Program-made: the position numbers and the translations under genes
Shown here: in pieces, positions 47,341 through 59,074 of the stretch
Numbering within the stretch: the first letter of the stretch is position 1
Layout of the letters: each line of letters opens with the position of its first letter
Assembly (NCBI RefSeq): GCF_011745365.1
Contig: NW_024468914.1
Coordinates: 3,886,795-3,950,794 of the forward strand
Direction: 5' to 3'
DNA length: 64,000 nt
From: Cryphonectria parasitica EP155
Taxonomy: Eukaryota > Ascomycota > Sordariomycetes > Diaporthales > Cryphonectriaceae
The notes under the pieces: model-generated
The model's database searches: none
Seen by the model: the letters and a program-made list of their open reading frames with translations, nothing else
What the model was told of the DNA's origin: nothing

Positions 47341-47833
47341 ATCCTAAAGTCAAAGTGTCCTTAAGGTAGAAGACAGTTTTTTTGGGTGGGAGAATTTTCG
47401 GCGCTAGCAAATGCAGGGGGTAGCGGATCGTTTTTTTTTCTGCAAACTGTCCTCAACTCAAATTTTAAGCTTTCTGTCTCATTTCAATTTGAAGTCTGAT
47501 CGCCTCCCTTAAAACTCTATCATTTCTGAATTTCAAGTTCTCATTATCTCTCTTTCTATTTCAATTGCAGAATTTGCATTTCTAGAGTAAAGATTGAGAA
47601 GGTTAGACTTGCATTTCTATCCGTATTGAAAACAACCAATTATCTAGCATTATTTTTAGAGCTTATCCTAATCTGTATTTCTAATCTGCTATTCTGATCA
47701 GAACTTAGCTATAGCTAATTCTATTTATTCTTTGTTTTTCTACTCTCTATTATATATTATAATATGTAGAGAATGCTAGTTTAGCGTTGTAGCTGATGAG
47801 ATAGCAGCATATCTAGCTTCAGCACGCTATAGA
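47341..47833 (+). promoter_or_regulatory. Upstream region of TLH1
   Basis: The first 120 bp are GC-richer with T7/T9 runs and an inverted AGACAGTTTT / AAACTGTCCT pair (about 47372-47450). Beyond it is AT-rich pyrimidine-biased sequence. No ORF is supported. Confidence 0.4.
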
Positions 47834-50800
47834 ATGCTTAGAAAAGAGCAATAAGCTATTGCAAGCTGCATTCAGAGCCTGCCTAGCATCTATTATACTC
47901 AACAAGATCTGCAGCATTTCCAGTTTCCTGATTCAGCAAGCATCGCTATTCCGCTGCTTAGCAATATTCAAACTAATAGCCTTGCCTATCGAGAATGCTC
48001 TTTCATTACCAGACAAGCTTATAAGATACGAGACTACTATCGCCTCTTGCATAAGTAAGTAAATCCCTGCACAGATAGCTGCCCGTCTGCCTAGGAGATA
48101 GCTTCCTCCGTCCCATAGCGAATGCAGGTATGCTGCCAAAGGCTCTTTCCGAGCTGGCAGGCCAGCAGATGATTCGAGGTTCAATGCCAGAGCAGGCCTG
48201 AGAACAGCCAGCTCAGCATTCCAGAGGATCCGAGGCAGCTGATCACAGCATCCTTCCGCTAGATATAGCAGCAGCTAGCCAATCTAACAGACTGGATTAT
48301 CCAGGAAGGAAACAACCAGCTGGAGCTCAATCTCTAGCTCCGAAGGGTAGGCTGGGCAACTCATCTGCAGGGGCTAGATCTGATCAGAACTAAGGAGCTG
48401 GTTTCGCCGATCTGGGACAACGAGCCGACTCTGCAGGCCCTCTGGCAGAGCTTTCAGCGTAATGCTCAGCAGGCTCGCTATACTGCAGTTGCATCTGTTG
48501 TTAGCTATTCTGTCCTCTTCGAGATCAATCGGAAGAATAAGCATATCAAGCCTAAACAGCCATTCGATAGCTGACTCGAGAGCAGTTCATGGCAGCGATA
48601 TACGGAGATCTAGCGCTGCATTCTAAGCTATATTATACAGACACAAGCTCTTAGCTCTAATTAGAAACCTCTCTATCGCTTTACCACCGAACAGAGCGCT
48701 CTTTATACCCGCCTTCTATACTAGCTTGAAAATACAGCTGGGATTCCTTCTGCTACAGCTGCAGCGCGCTAGAATAAAGCATGCCTGAACTTTGTAGTTC
48801 AGCTTCTCGATCATCCTCTTCCAGATGCTGAATATAAGAGTGCTCTCCTCAGCGCTCTTGCTATTCTCAATATCCGAGCAGATAATGAATAGGAAATACC
48901 GCTTAATTATACTTTTATCTACTCTGCTATCATTAAGCTAGCTTGCATACTTATAGTCCTTTAAGCCTATCTCGAGCAGGAGAAGGAGATGAACGAGAAG
49001 CTAGCTGTACTATCTCAGAAGACCTTGCGAGAAGAAGCACTGAAGCATTACTGCAGGCTCTTCGAACTCCTGCAGCCAAGGATCTTCCGATTTATAACAA
49101 CCACCAGCCTCGAAACCAAGCTTACTCCTCTCAACTGGATCTTCAAAGCCAGATCCTACAGCCTCAAGATCCGCTATACTACTGCTATTTAGAGCAGAGT
49201 AGACTAGCGAGGGAATCTTATTTCCTATTATAACATCCAGCTGTATACTGATTAGATCTCCGATATGGTTCACAATCTCCTTAGCTTAGCATAGCAGAGC
49301 CTTGCTGAGATACTCGAATCGCTAAATCTGGAAGCCCTGCCCCAGATTAACTGGCTTTCGCTTTAGAATGATTATTATAAAGACTAGATTAGCTATTCCT
49401 TTCTCGCTAATTGCTGCAACCAATAGCTTATAAATAGCTAGCAGTAGCTTCTAGAGCATATTCTGAGCAGTACAGAGCTGTATACCACATGGTTTGATAA
49501 GTACAGCTAATAGCTCCAGGCTTCTGCTATCAGCCAGTTCCGCTTTCGGGCGGAGAGGTTTCGTGAGCAAATCCTCTTCCTTCTGCATTTCTCTGGAGGC
49601 TAGCCAGCCCGCACTACTGAGATCCTCGGGCTTTGATCAGAGAACTCGGTATATGAAGGCTTTCGAAATATCTTTCTTTACGATGAGCTGATCTGTTTTA
49701 TTATTTTTTATTACAAGAGCTACTAAGCATCTGATTAGCTTAAGATTATCTACTGATACCTGCTGTGCAAGGTAAACGCTCTTCTTGTCTGGTATCTCTA
49801 GCTAGCTCTCCCCTTCTAGCAGCAGATCGAAGAGCTTCTTGGAGCTAGCTAGGCAAGAAGCTCTCTGCTCTGAGCTGATCAGATCCTCCCGCTAGCAAAC
49901 CCAGAAGAAGAGGAGGAATACAGCTTCTCAGCCTCTAGCTCCTAGCTATAGCTTGCAGACCGGATAAGATGCTTTCTTTAGCAGTACAGCCTGCAGCTGA
50001 TAGATACAAAGCTTACAATCAGTGCCTGGCAGCATATCGCGATTGTTATCGCTTGTTAATATTTTGGGAAAAGCTATCAAAGCAATATGCAAGGCCAGCT
50101 TGAGAGCAGCGGAGATGATCTGACTAGTAATGATGAAGAAGCTGATAATATTCTCGATCTGCAAGCTGGGTATAGCACAGCTGTAGCGCATATGGTATAT
50201 GGAAGAGAGCTGCAGCTGAGCCTGTTTGAGATAGCTATCCGGAGAAACCGGTTTCGAAGAGCCAGCATTCAGTGGCATCGCTTTCTCGGGTTTCAAAGCC
50301 ATTCCGCTTCTACAGTGCTTTTCAAGCGAAAGAGAGAGGTTTTTGAAAAGGAATAAGAGCAGAGCTGGCTGCAGCGCTTTCGTTAGCTATACAAGACTGA
50401 CCTTCTTGGCTAATTACAACAGATAATCAGAGCAGAAGCTTAGTTTCAAAGCAATCAGGAGCTTGTTTTCCGTGCAATTGCTTGAGGAGAGACTCTTATT
50501 CTGCAGATCGCTAGCACAGACAGTGGAAAAGCTCTTTTCTTTTTGCTTCTAGCATACTGTTCACCCTAGGGCATAACAATTATTATCACTCCGCTTATTG
50601 CTCTTCAGAAAGATTTATTTCAGAAATGCCAAACTTATTAGATTGATATATCTATATGAACTTTATCCAAGCTTAATCACACTGCTGCTATCATCTTTAT
50701 TTCATCTGAATCTGCTATCTTTAAGCAGTTCTCTAGCTTTATCAATTGCTTGTATACTCAAGAGCAGCTTGACTGCATTGTAATAAATGAGTACTATATT

Positions 50801-52140
50801 GCTCTTAATACAAATAATACCTTTTAATCAAAACTTCAAGAGCTTGGATTTGCTATCGCAGCGTTTGATATACAGCAAATCTTCCTTACAGCTATACTAC
50901 TGCCAAAGGATGAGGCATCTCTCTTTTAAGCTCTATGCATCTCTAAATCATTAGTTTTTCGAATATCTACTATTCGCAAAAATATTCGCTATATTATTCA
51001 ACAGATCTCTTCTAATCAGAGAGAAGCTTCTGTTTGCAGGGAGATAAAGAGAACTCTTGCTAAGATGAAGAAGGGAAGAGTGATTATCTATAGTAGCACA
51101 GTTCGCTAGGTAGAAAGCCTCGGATCTGCTCTGGAATGTGAGATTTATTACAGCAGAGTTGCTAATACTTTAAGCAAGACTGCAATTCTGCAGCAATGGA
51201 TTAATAATTATAATTGCATAATTGTTGCAATTAGTATATTAAAGATGGATCTGAATATTCCTAATGTATATGCAGTTATTCATGCAGAGCTTCCAAGAAA
51301 TATACGAAACTATGCTTAAGAAAGCGAACGAGCAGGCCGAGATAGCAAGTTCTCTCAAGCAACTCTTTTCTGGAATGAATATTCGCCTTGGAATGCTAGC
51401 TCTGAGATAAGCTAATATCTGCATATAAAGAGATATCAACATATTCTTCTCAATCAGGTTCTTGATAAGCAGTTCGATCAAATGCAGTGCATGCTAGATG
51501 AGATTTCCTGCAATTACTGCAGGCTAGCTAGCTAGAAGCATAAGCTGGATTCTGATCAGGAGCTTAGCAGCAAGCATTTTGAACAGATAAAGCAAAGAAG
51601 CAGCTGGATGCAGAGAGAAGTTCTCAAGAACTACTAAGAGAGAAGTAAGATAATTATAGCATTAGTTTAGCAGCTTGAGGCATAGGCTAGCGTCTGTGTT
51701 CTCTGCAAAGGCTGAGAGAGAGAGCTTGGCTTGCTAGCTTGGCATATTAGGGCGAGCTGCTTATTTAAGCATAACTTAGTCTAGCACGAGATTGAGAGCA
51801 GGCAAGCTCAGCTGCAGAAAGGAATCTTTGCGCAAAAGCGTTTAGCAGTATATGCTGAATACTCCAAATGTAGTATACTCTAGGCATACTGCGCTTCTTG
51901 GAATAAGCTAGTATCTGATTAGAAATTCTTCTTATGAAAGCTGAGTAGTATCTGCTAGTATTCAAAGCTTCTTATATCAGTTATAGGAGAGCTCTGAGCT
52001 CTTAGCTTTAGAATAGAAGCGCTGATTTATAATCTTATAGAGAAAGATCAAGAAGAGCTTTTTAAGAAGAGCTTCTTATATGAGTGAATAAGCTAGCGCT
52101 GCAAGTAGCATAATATAGAGACGAATAATTTGTACTGAGT
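47834..52140 (+). pseudogene. TLH1: telomere-linked RecQ-type helicase pseudogene
   Basis: One frame of about 1,430 codons. A C2H2-type N-terminal motif (REC...YYRLLHK then VNP, about 47990-48065) resembles the DUF3505 region of TLH proteins. Family-typical blocks follow: LRRVGWATHLQGLD (about 48330), TPLNWIFKARSYSLKIRYTT (about 49130-49190), ILFLLHFSGG (about 49570) and WHRFLGF (about 50274). Helicase core: Walker A reads STDSGKA (about 50513-50533). The DEAH/DECH box at 50783-50797 reads I-N-E-Y-Y, and motif VI at 51320-51343 reads ESERAGRD after a stop. A cysteine-bearing C-terminal part ends near 52140. Dozens of TAG/TGA/TAA codons inactivate it. Transcription would run towards the telomere. 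Confidence 0.85.
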
Positions 52141-52330
52141 TTTTCTTAAGATAATAGAAGCTATAAACTAGCAAACAAGAGAAGAGTAGAAATTAGTTAA
52201 TAAACTAGTAATTAGAGCTTAGTGCATAGAGATAGCAATTTCTGTTTGCTGTAAATATAAATCAAGAAGCTAAAAGCTTAAAAAAACCAGCGCAATACCT
52301 ATATCTGCTATCTTCAGTCTTCTCTAATCA

Positions 52331-54763
52331 TTACTCTCATGCTCCTATCCTCTTACTCGCCTTACACCTTTCTATTCTCAGCGCTCTTGCATCTTGCCCT
52401 GAACTCTATTCTGATCTCTGAGAAAGCTTGTTTAGCATAGCTTGCTAGCTTTCGAAACTAGCTTTATAAGCTGGCATTGGCTGTCGAAATGAAGTTGTTG
52501 CTGGTATAGGGAAGAGAGAGCGTATATCTTGCCTTTCTGCTGAGCTCTGTAAAAACTAGCTAGCTATCGAAATATCGCTTTTTATGCTGAAAGATCTTGA
52601 TAGCAGCTTCTCCTGAATACTTATCTGCAATATAGATTTCGAAATAGCTTATTAAGCAACATTCTTGCTATTGAAAGATTGCAGCTGACTACCTTGCAGC
52701 AGATTAGCTACTGTATCAATGCAGGGATATATCTGCATAAGCAATTCTGATTCTGATTCTGATTGTAACTTCGATTGCAAGAAGGAAACTGACTTCTGGC
52801 GCTCTGCAATACTGAAGGAGAGGCTCTGATCAGAGCTAGGAGAAGCAGAGGTAATAATAGCAGTATTGCCCCAGCTTGCAATCTTAATCCATATTATACC
52901 CTATATAAAGCTAAGCCTCTGTAGCCTGCTGGAAGATGAAGAGGGGGGAGCTGCTTCAGGAACTGGCGAAAGAGGATGGAGGACTTAGCTTTCTGCTCTT
53001 GTAGAAGAGGCTGGCAGGGGCGGAAGCGAGCGCTGCATTCGGCCTATTTCGCTGGGAGTAAACTTAATAGCCTTTGTATCCTCTCGGAGCTGTATATTCG
53101 CAGGATAAACTCAGGCTTCCCTAGCCCTATCTGAGATCTGTATGCTTTCAAAGCTCTTAATACCTCTCTTTGCTCTCCACTAATCTAGGCTTCTCCTGAA
53201 GAACTCAGCCTGTTATAGAACCCTATTTGCCCTGCTTAGCTCTGATTGAATAGCAATAAGAAAGGCTTTCTTAATATGTTGCTGAGGCGAGATATCAGTA
53301 TTAGCATTTTGAAATAATACTGAGTTCCGCTAGTCTGTAAACTGGCTATTATTCTGCTGCTTATTAGACTCCTGAAAGAAAAAGCACAGATTGTTAGCTA
53401 CATGCAAGCTACAGCTTCATCCATCCTCCTGCATACAGATCTGCACATGCTAGTAGGCTAGAGTCTTGTTTGCTAGCTGCTGCTTTATAATAGTCAGATG
53501 CTGCTCTACTATCTGAATAACTCTCTTTTGCATAGTAGAGTTCTTACGATAGTAGGAGTTAAGCATCTGAATAGCATATTGATAATAGTTGTAGATTGCA
53601 ACAAACTAGTGGTTGTTGCAAAGATAGAGGAAGACTGCTCAGCGTACTCCTGGTCTGTATTTCCTTCAGAAGTAAGGAATCTTTTGGCTTGCAAAGTTGA
53701 AGAATCAATTTGTTATCCATACTTGCGAGATCAGATTCATCAGCTGCTATCTGATCAGGCTCATCAGCGCTGAGTCTGTAAGCTGCTTGCGCTGCAGGAT
53801 AAAATCCTCAACATCGTATAGTATTAAAGCTGTATAAACTCAGTGGATTTCACTAAGCTTTCCAATCTCCAGATTTGAGCTTTTCTGATTAGAGTTGCGC
53901 AGTATAGAGTGAAAGTAAATACCAGGAAAGTAGTGCTTAAAGAGCTCGATTGCTCTTGCCTCTGGCAAGTGAGCTGGCTCAGCATCAAAGTAGTCAGAGC
54001 AGTTAGCTAGCAGAGCATTCTCGATAGGTGAGTGATTAATGTTTACAGAGTTCATAATTACTCGGCTGAGGTCTGCTGTAGTCTTCTGGTGTTATTGGGG
54101 AAGAGCTTTGAAAGCGGATGAGGCAGATATCTGCAGAACTGATCGGGCCTCTCCTGCTAGCGTAGTATAGCGCTGTTCGCTTTGCTCATCAATATCCTTC
54201 ATGATATCATCAGCTGCAGCTTGAAAGGAGTTAGTTCGCTGAGAAGGAACTGAGGCAAAGCGAGAGGAGCTAGCAGAACGAGCCTGCACCTGCTCACTGC
54301 CTGAGAGCAGTCGAGCTTGCGCCTCTTCAAGAGAGGGAACTGGAAAATCAGTGCTTGTAGCAGACTTCTTTCCTTTATTTCCAAATATTATAGGTACTGA
54401 TTGGTAGGCTGTTGTATCATCTGTTGAGATCTGAAAGGGTGAAAGGGAATAGAAGAAAAATATGAGTTTTGAAGGATAGTAGCAGAAGAGCTGATAAAAG
54501 ATGTGCAGGAGTGCAGTATGAAGGAAATAGAAAGATAGCTTAGTATGTAGCAGGAAGGTATTGATTAGGCTATAATCAGCAAGAAGATAGAAAGGCTGAG
54601 CCTGATAAGGGCAGTAAGGAAAGAGAGAAAGTGAGATAGAAGCAGAGCTACAGCTTGATGTATTGGTTTTATCTGGCTCTATTGCTTGGTGTAAGAAAGG
54701 AAGAGAAGGAAAGAGAATCAAAGCTGATATTTGATAGCTGGATAGCAGATATTTATATTCCAA
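52331..54763 (-). pseudogene. Ulp1-like (C48) cysteine protease pseudogene
   Basis: A minus-strand frame extends 811 codons; the start is uncertain because 54763-54430 looks like pyrimidine-rich leader and a 3' splice site (CCCTTTCAG) occurs near 54430. The open 54430-54092 part is Ser/Ala/Gln-rich. The protease domain is at about 53770-53380: V-F-L-Y-L-C-N-N-H-[stop for Trp]-F-V-A-I at about 53640-53600 supplies the His, and Q-M-L-N-S the Asp site mutated to Asn. M-Q-E-D-G-[stop for Trp]-S-C-S-L-H-V-A (about 53430-53400) supplies the Gln and Cys. A long Ser/Gln-rich tail follows. It converges on TLH1. Ulp1-like genes occur as host enzymes and within some DNA transposons; no transposase is visible here. 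Confidence 0.65.
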
Positions 54764-55025
54764 TATCTCAGTAGGAGTGATTTACAGATATGAAGTGATT
54801 TGCAAGCATCAAGTGATTTACAAGCAGGGAGTGAGGTTTGAGTATGCATCTTCCCTCTTCCAGATCTTAAGCAAGCTCTGCTATCAAGTAAATTACTGAT
54901 TCTTGTTATTCAGCTCTCTGAATATTAGCTCCTGCTCTTGTTCAGATTAAAAAAGCTTTCTGCTTTGCTGATCAGAGTGCTTAACTGATCTCTCCTCTTC
55001 CCTTTCTATCTTACCAAGCCTCTAT
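54764..55025. other. Intergenic, nothing recognised
   Basis: Upstream of the Ulp1-like gene; contains a short repeated AAGTGATTTACAAGCA motif (about 54773-54830) and nothing else supported. Confidence 0.4.
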
Positions 55026-55253
55026 CCAACTAGCTTCTGTTGCCAGATTGCTCAGCTGCCTCCAGCCTTCTCTCTGCCTGTCCACAGCCCTTCTTTCTCT
55101 CTATATTAGTTGGCTTCCTCTTCTATCAAAAGCCTTCATCCAACCAGCTTCTGTTGCCAGGTTGCTCAGCTGCCTCCAGCCTTCTCTCTGCCTGTCCACC
55201 CCTTCTTCCCCTCCATATTGGTTAGCCTCCTCTTCTACCAAAAGCTAGACCTA
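55026..55253. repeat. Tandem duplication, 114-bp period
   Basis: Two head-to-tail copies starting CCAACTAGCTTCTGTTGCCA (55026) and CCAACCAGCTTCTGTTGCCA (55140). They differ mainly by C/T transitions. Small open frames across it are by-products of the repeat. Confidence 0.85.
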
Positions 55254-55631
55254 CCATCTTTTTTCTTTTTCCACTTAGCTTCTCAACTTCTATTACTAAA
55301 CATCTAATCAACTGAACTGCTCCTCCTTTCTCCTTCAAACAGCTTATTCTCCATGCTGCTTACCTGCTGCTCTTCTCCAGCCTACTGAATAGCCTGCCTC
55401 TGATCAGAAGCCTAGTTAACTGCCCTCGTTTTTCTCTGCTTATCCTACTGAGCTTTATTGCTGAAAATCTCATCAGCTGCTCCTTTCCTATCCTCCAAAC
55501 CGCTTATCAGCTACTATCCCACCCTCAACCTCTCACCAGCTGCCATAGCTAGCTCTAGCAAGCCCATCTTTACCTCCGCCCATCCAACCGCTCTGGAGAA
55601 TGCATAGAATCGAATTACGCTCTTCAAAGCT
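55254..55631. other. Pyrimidine-rich intergenic DNA
   Basis: Strong C+T bias on the plus strand, typical of a fungal promoter or leader for the following frame. No motif is recognised. Confidence 0.35.
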
Positions 55632-56232
55632 ATGCCCCAGCCTGAATATACCCACTACTGCCAGAAGCACCGAAAGCTACATAATATTCTGCAGTTCTGT
55701 AAGCTGCAGATGCTTGTTGGGGAGCTATATGGTATATGAGTCCTGAATACTCAGGAAAAATCAATGCAAGCAATTGGGAATGCAATCAATCAGCTGCTGC
55801 TCTTGCAAGAGCAAGCATTATGAATGTTTTATGCTGAGAAGTTCAAGAAGATTATATCTAATGCTATCTTTGTAAAAGCTAGCAGATTCAGGCTCTTTGG
55901 AAAGTATATTGCTCTTCTAAGCTACTCTACTGATGCGCGATGCATGCTAGCTCTGATCATTGCTCTCTTCAGCTTTCGCAACTGCAATCCATGTAATTGC
56001 TATTCTTAGAGAGCTGCAAATCATTCATGCTAGCTTGCAGATGAAACAGTTGCACATGCTATAATCCCCTTTTTTGAATGCTGCTCTATCCCTAGCATTT
56101 AAGACAGTGCGTATGCAAACTATGTTTAGCATGTTAAAGCTCATTTATGTATCTTCAAGATGTAGAGCAAACATTCAGCTGTACAAGCTTTCAAGGCTCT
56201 TGTAAGTACAGAAAGCAGGCTGGGACTCTAAT
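55632..56232 (+). pseudogene. Unrecognised plus-strand reading frame (about 200 codons)
   Basis: ATG near 55632 opens a frame (MPQPEYTHYCQKHRKLHNIL) that reads to TAA at about 56230, with internal TGA/TAG/TAA codons of RIP type. The middle is open (55824-56009, in a different register in part). It has scattered Cys residues (C-N-P-C-N-C) that might bind metal, but no family is recognised. It could be the remnant of a host subtelomeric gene; confidence that it was ever coding is moderate. Confidence 0.4.
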
Positions 56233-57252
56233 CAGATCCAAAGGCTGATTTAGGCTGGAATTCGAATCAGTTTGGCAAAGAGCTGCCAAATATGCTCCTC
56301 TCTGAGCTTCAGCTCAGCTGAACAGCATTCCGAGAGCAGCGGATTGATATTAAGAAGGAGAAGGATTTGGTAGCAGCAAAGAAACAGGAAGAGGTTAGTC
56401 TGGTTGAACTGCCTGATAGCATAGCATAATAGGAGCGATACATGAGCAGACATAATACAGAGAAAGAGAGAAGCGATTGCAGATTGATATTAAGAAGAGC
56501 TGGAATATGATAGCAGCAAAGGAATAGAGGAGAGATTAGTATGATTAATTAGCTAATAAAATAGCTATTGAAAAGAGAGCGCAGTATATACAGATAATTG
56601 AAAGGAATAGATACTCTAATTAGAAGAGATTAATAAAGTAAGTTTCTAGAAAGCTTTTCTAATTCTCTAGTTATTTATTGAATCAATAGAGATTCTTCTT
56701 CTACTATCTAAGGTATATCAGATAGTTGCAGTTTGATTAGTTCAAAGTGCTGTACATATGATTAGAGTATTTTCTAGTTCTGCAGCTTAGTAATATAAAG
56801 TATTAGCTTCTCTGCTAGAGATCTTAAGCTTGAAATCTATCTAGTTCTATATCTAGCTCTATGCATAGAATAGTTTTTTATTTTAATTCTTTTTTATATT
56901 TTCTTTCTTTTGTTTTCTTGAGCAAAGTATATATATATAATCAAGATAAATAAATACTCTAATTAGAAGAAAATAAAACTTCTATATATATTAAATAGAG
57001 CTAGATACTCTGATTAGAGAAGAAGAAATAATTCAGAAATAAACTTATATTAATAAAATAAATTCTAAAATAATTACTTTTTAAATATAATTAATCTAAT
57101 TATAATATTAAGAAAATATTAATAAGATTAGCAATCTTAGAATTATAATAATTATAGATATAAAGCAGTATTATATGCAATTTTTCCCTATCAAAAGCAG
57201 CAATAGTAATTATAATAGTAATCCTTTCTCTAGCATAGCAGTTAAGCATAAA
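56233..57252. other. Eroded AT-rich sequence with a short degenerate repeat
   Basis: Two related segments starting ATTGATATTAAGAAG (about 56345 and 56480) are separated by about 137 bp. From 56880 to 57215 the DNA is almost devoid of C and G outside AGC/GCT/TCT contexts. No gene is supported. Confidence 0.5.
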
Positions 57253-57785
57253 TATAATAAGCATTGCAATAATCCAAAGATTCCAAAGTTCACAAAGAGT
57301 TTATGCTAATAAGAGCAATGCTAAGTACAGGCCTTGAATACGGAAATACAACTGAGTAACTATACAAATATTTACTGCCTTTGGGTATCTCTTTTTGAGA
57401 TTCTTGTTAAGGTACTCCTTGAGCGCCTCTAGTCATGCCTTATCTAGTCTGTAGATGGGGAAGAACTTGGGCTGTTTTCCTTCTTATAGCGGGATTTCGT
57501 GATCGTATGAGCTGTATTTTGGCAATTCTGTATCCAATTCCTTCTGGAATAATTTCTTGAATTTGTAGTATTCCCGTGATATGCTTGCGAGTGTTGGTTC
57601 TGATTCATATACTGTTTCTGCTATCTGAAGGAATAATAGATACTATTAAGCATACTTCTTTTTACTTGTTGTTTTTGATAGCGTTTTTGGGAGCTTTAAG
57701 CATTTGCTCCGGGCTGGACTGACCGCTCGAGAGCTTAGTTTCGAGGTTTTTCTTGTATAGATCTACAATTTACATTCTGAAGCTG
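57253..57785 (-). mobile_element. Chromovirus fragment 1: partial LTR joined to pol
   Basis: 57253-57385 matches the R-U5 part of the family LTR on the minus strand. At about 57386 it jumps to the protease-RT linker of pol (corresponding to D about 42180-41800). Such an LTR-to-mid-pol join is not a normal element structure and indicates deletion or recombination. Confidence 0.75.
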
Positions 57786-59074
57786 GAGTATTCGTTAAAC
57801 TGAAGAGCATAATCAAATATTCGTAGTATTCGTAGCGTATTCTGAAAGCAGTTTTCTATTCTTCTTCTTTCTTTATTCTAATTAGATTGTAAGCTTTTTT
57901 CAGGTCTAGAGCTGTAAATCATTATATTTCTTGCAATCTATCTTGCAATTCCTTAATGAGTAGCAATGAATATCGGTTCTTAATTATAATATTATTAAGT
58001 TACTTGTAATCAATATATAGCTTAAGCTTGCTATTCTTTTTGAGTATAAATAGGATAGGAGTATTCTGCTAGTAATTGCAATAGTTGTATGTATCCCTTT
58101 TTGAGATTCTCGTCAAGATACTTCTTAAGCATCTCTAGTTATACCTTATCTAGTCTGTAGATGAGAAAGAACTTGAACTGTTTTTCTTCTTGTAGCAGGA
58201 TCTCGTGATTGTATAAGCTATATTTTAGCAATTCTGTATCCAATTCCTTCTGGAATAATTTCTTGAATTTGTAGTATTCCCATAGTATGCTTGCGAGTAT
58301 TGATTCTAGTTTATATACTGTTTCTGCTATCTGAAGGAATAGTAAGTACTGTTAAGCATGCTTCTTTTTACTTATTGTTTTTGGTAGCGTTTTTGAGAGC
58401 TTTGAGCGTTCGCTCCGGGCTGGATTGATTGCTCGAGAGCTTGGTTTCGAGATTTTTCTTGTATGAATCTATAATTCACATTCTGAAGCCTTTCCTTATT
58501 GCTCCGGAGCGAATCGACTTGCTGAGAGTTTCACTTCCATTGTTTTGCTAATCTATTAGTGCTCTAGCATTGTTTGAATCCGCTTATTACTAGATTCTTC
58601 TCCTTGAATTGCTAGCTCTGCTAGTTTGGAAGTATATATGAAGTTGTTTGAAGCTTCTTTTTCTGAGTATTCTTCAATAACTAACTTTCATCCTGCGCTG
58701 TTGATTGCAACTATTTCTCTGAATATAGCTTGTTTTTATGAAATCTAGCTAGTAGTTCAATTAATTCGAGAATTGTACTTCTTGAGCTATGAAAGCTTTA
58801 TAATCAGCTTATGCTATACTATATTTGTAATATCAAAGAAAACTCTGATTACATGTTCTTGAATTAAAACAAGTAGATAATCAGTCTTTTTATCGATTAC
58901 TCCTTAATTATATATAACAGATTATTCTTTTACAGTGCTGAGAATATATAGCTGCTTCTTTCATTTCCATTGTAATTATATCTGATTAATAATATATAGG
59001 AATATAAAGTTTTTCTGAGCGCTACTATTTAATAGTATGCTATACTTATATTCTTAAATATATATATTGAGCTT
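57786..59074 (-). mobile_element. Chromovirus fragment 2: RT to protease region
   Basis: Minus-strand pol equivalent to D about 42483-41200. It repeats the interval already present in fragment 1, so two copies of the family are represented. It ends at the truncated 5' edge of TLH2. Confidence 0.75.

Noticed and set aside
54430..54763. Hydrophobic N-terminal extension of the Ulp1-like frame as a membrane domain
   Set aside because: Sequence is strongly pyrimidine-biased and precedes a CCCTTTCAG acceptor-like site; more likely leader or intron than protein.
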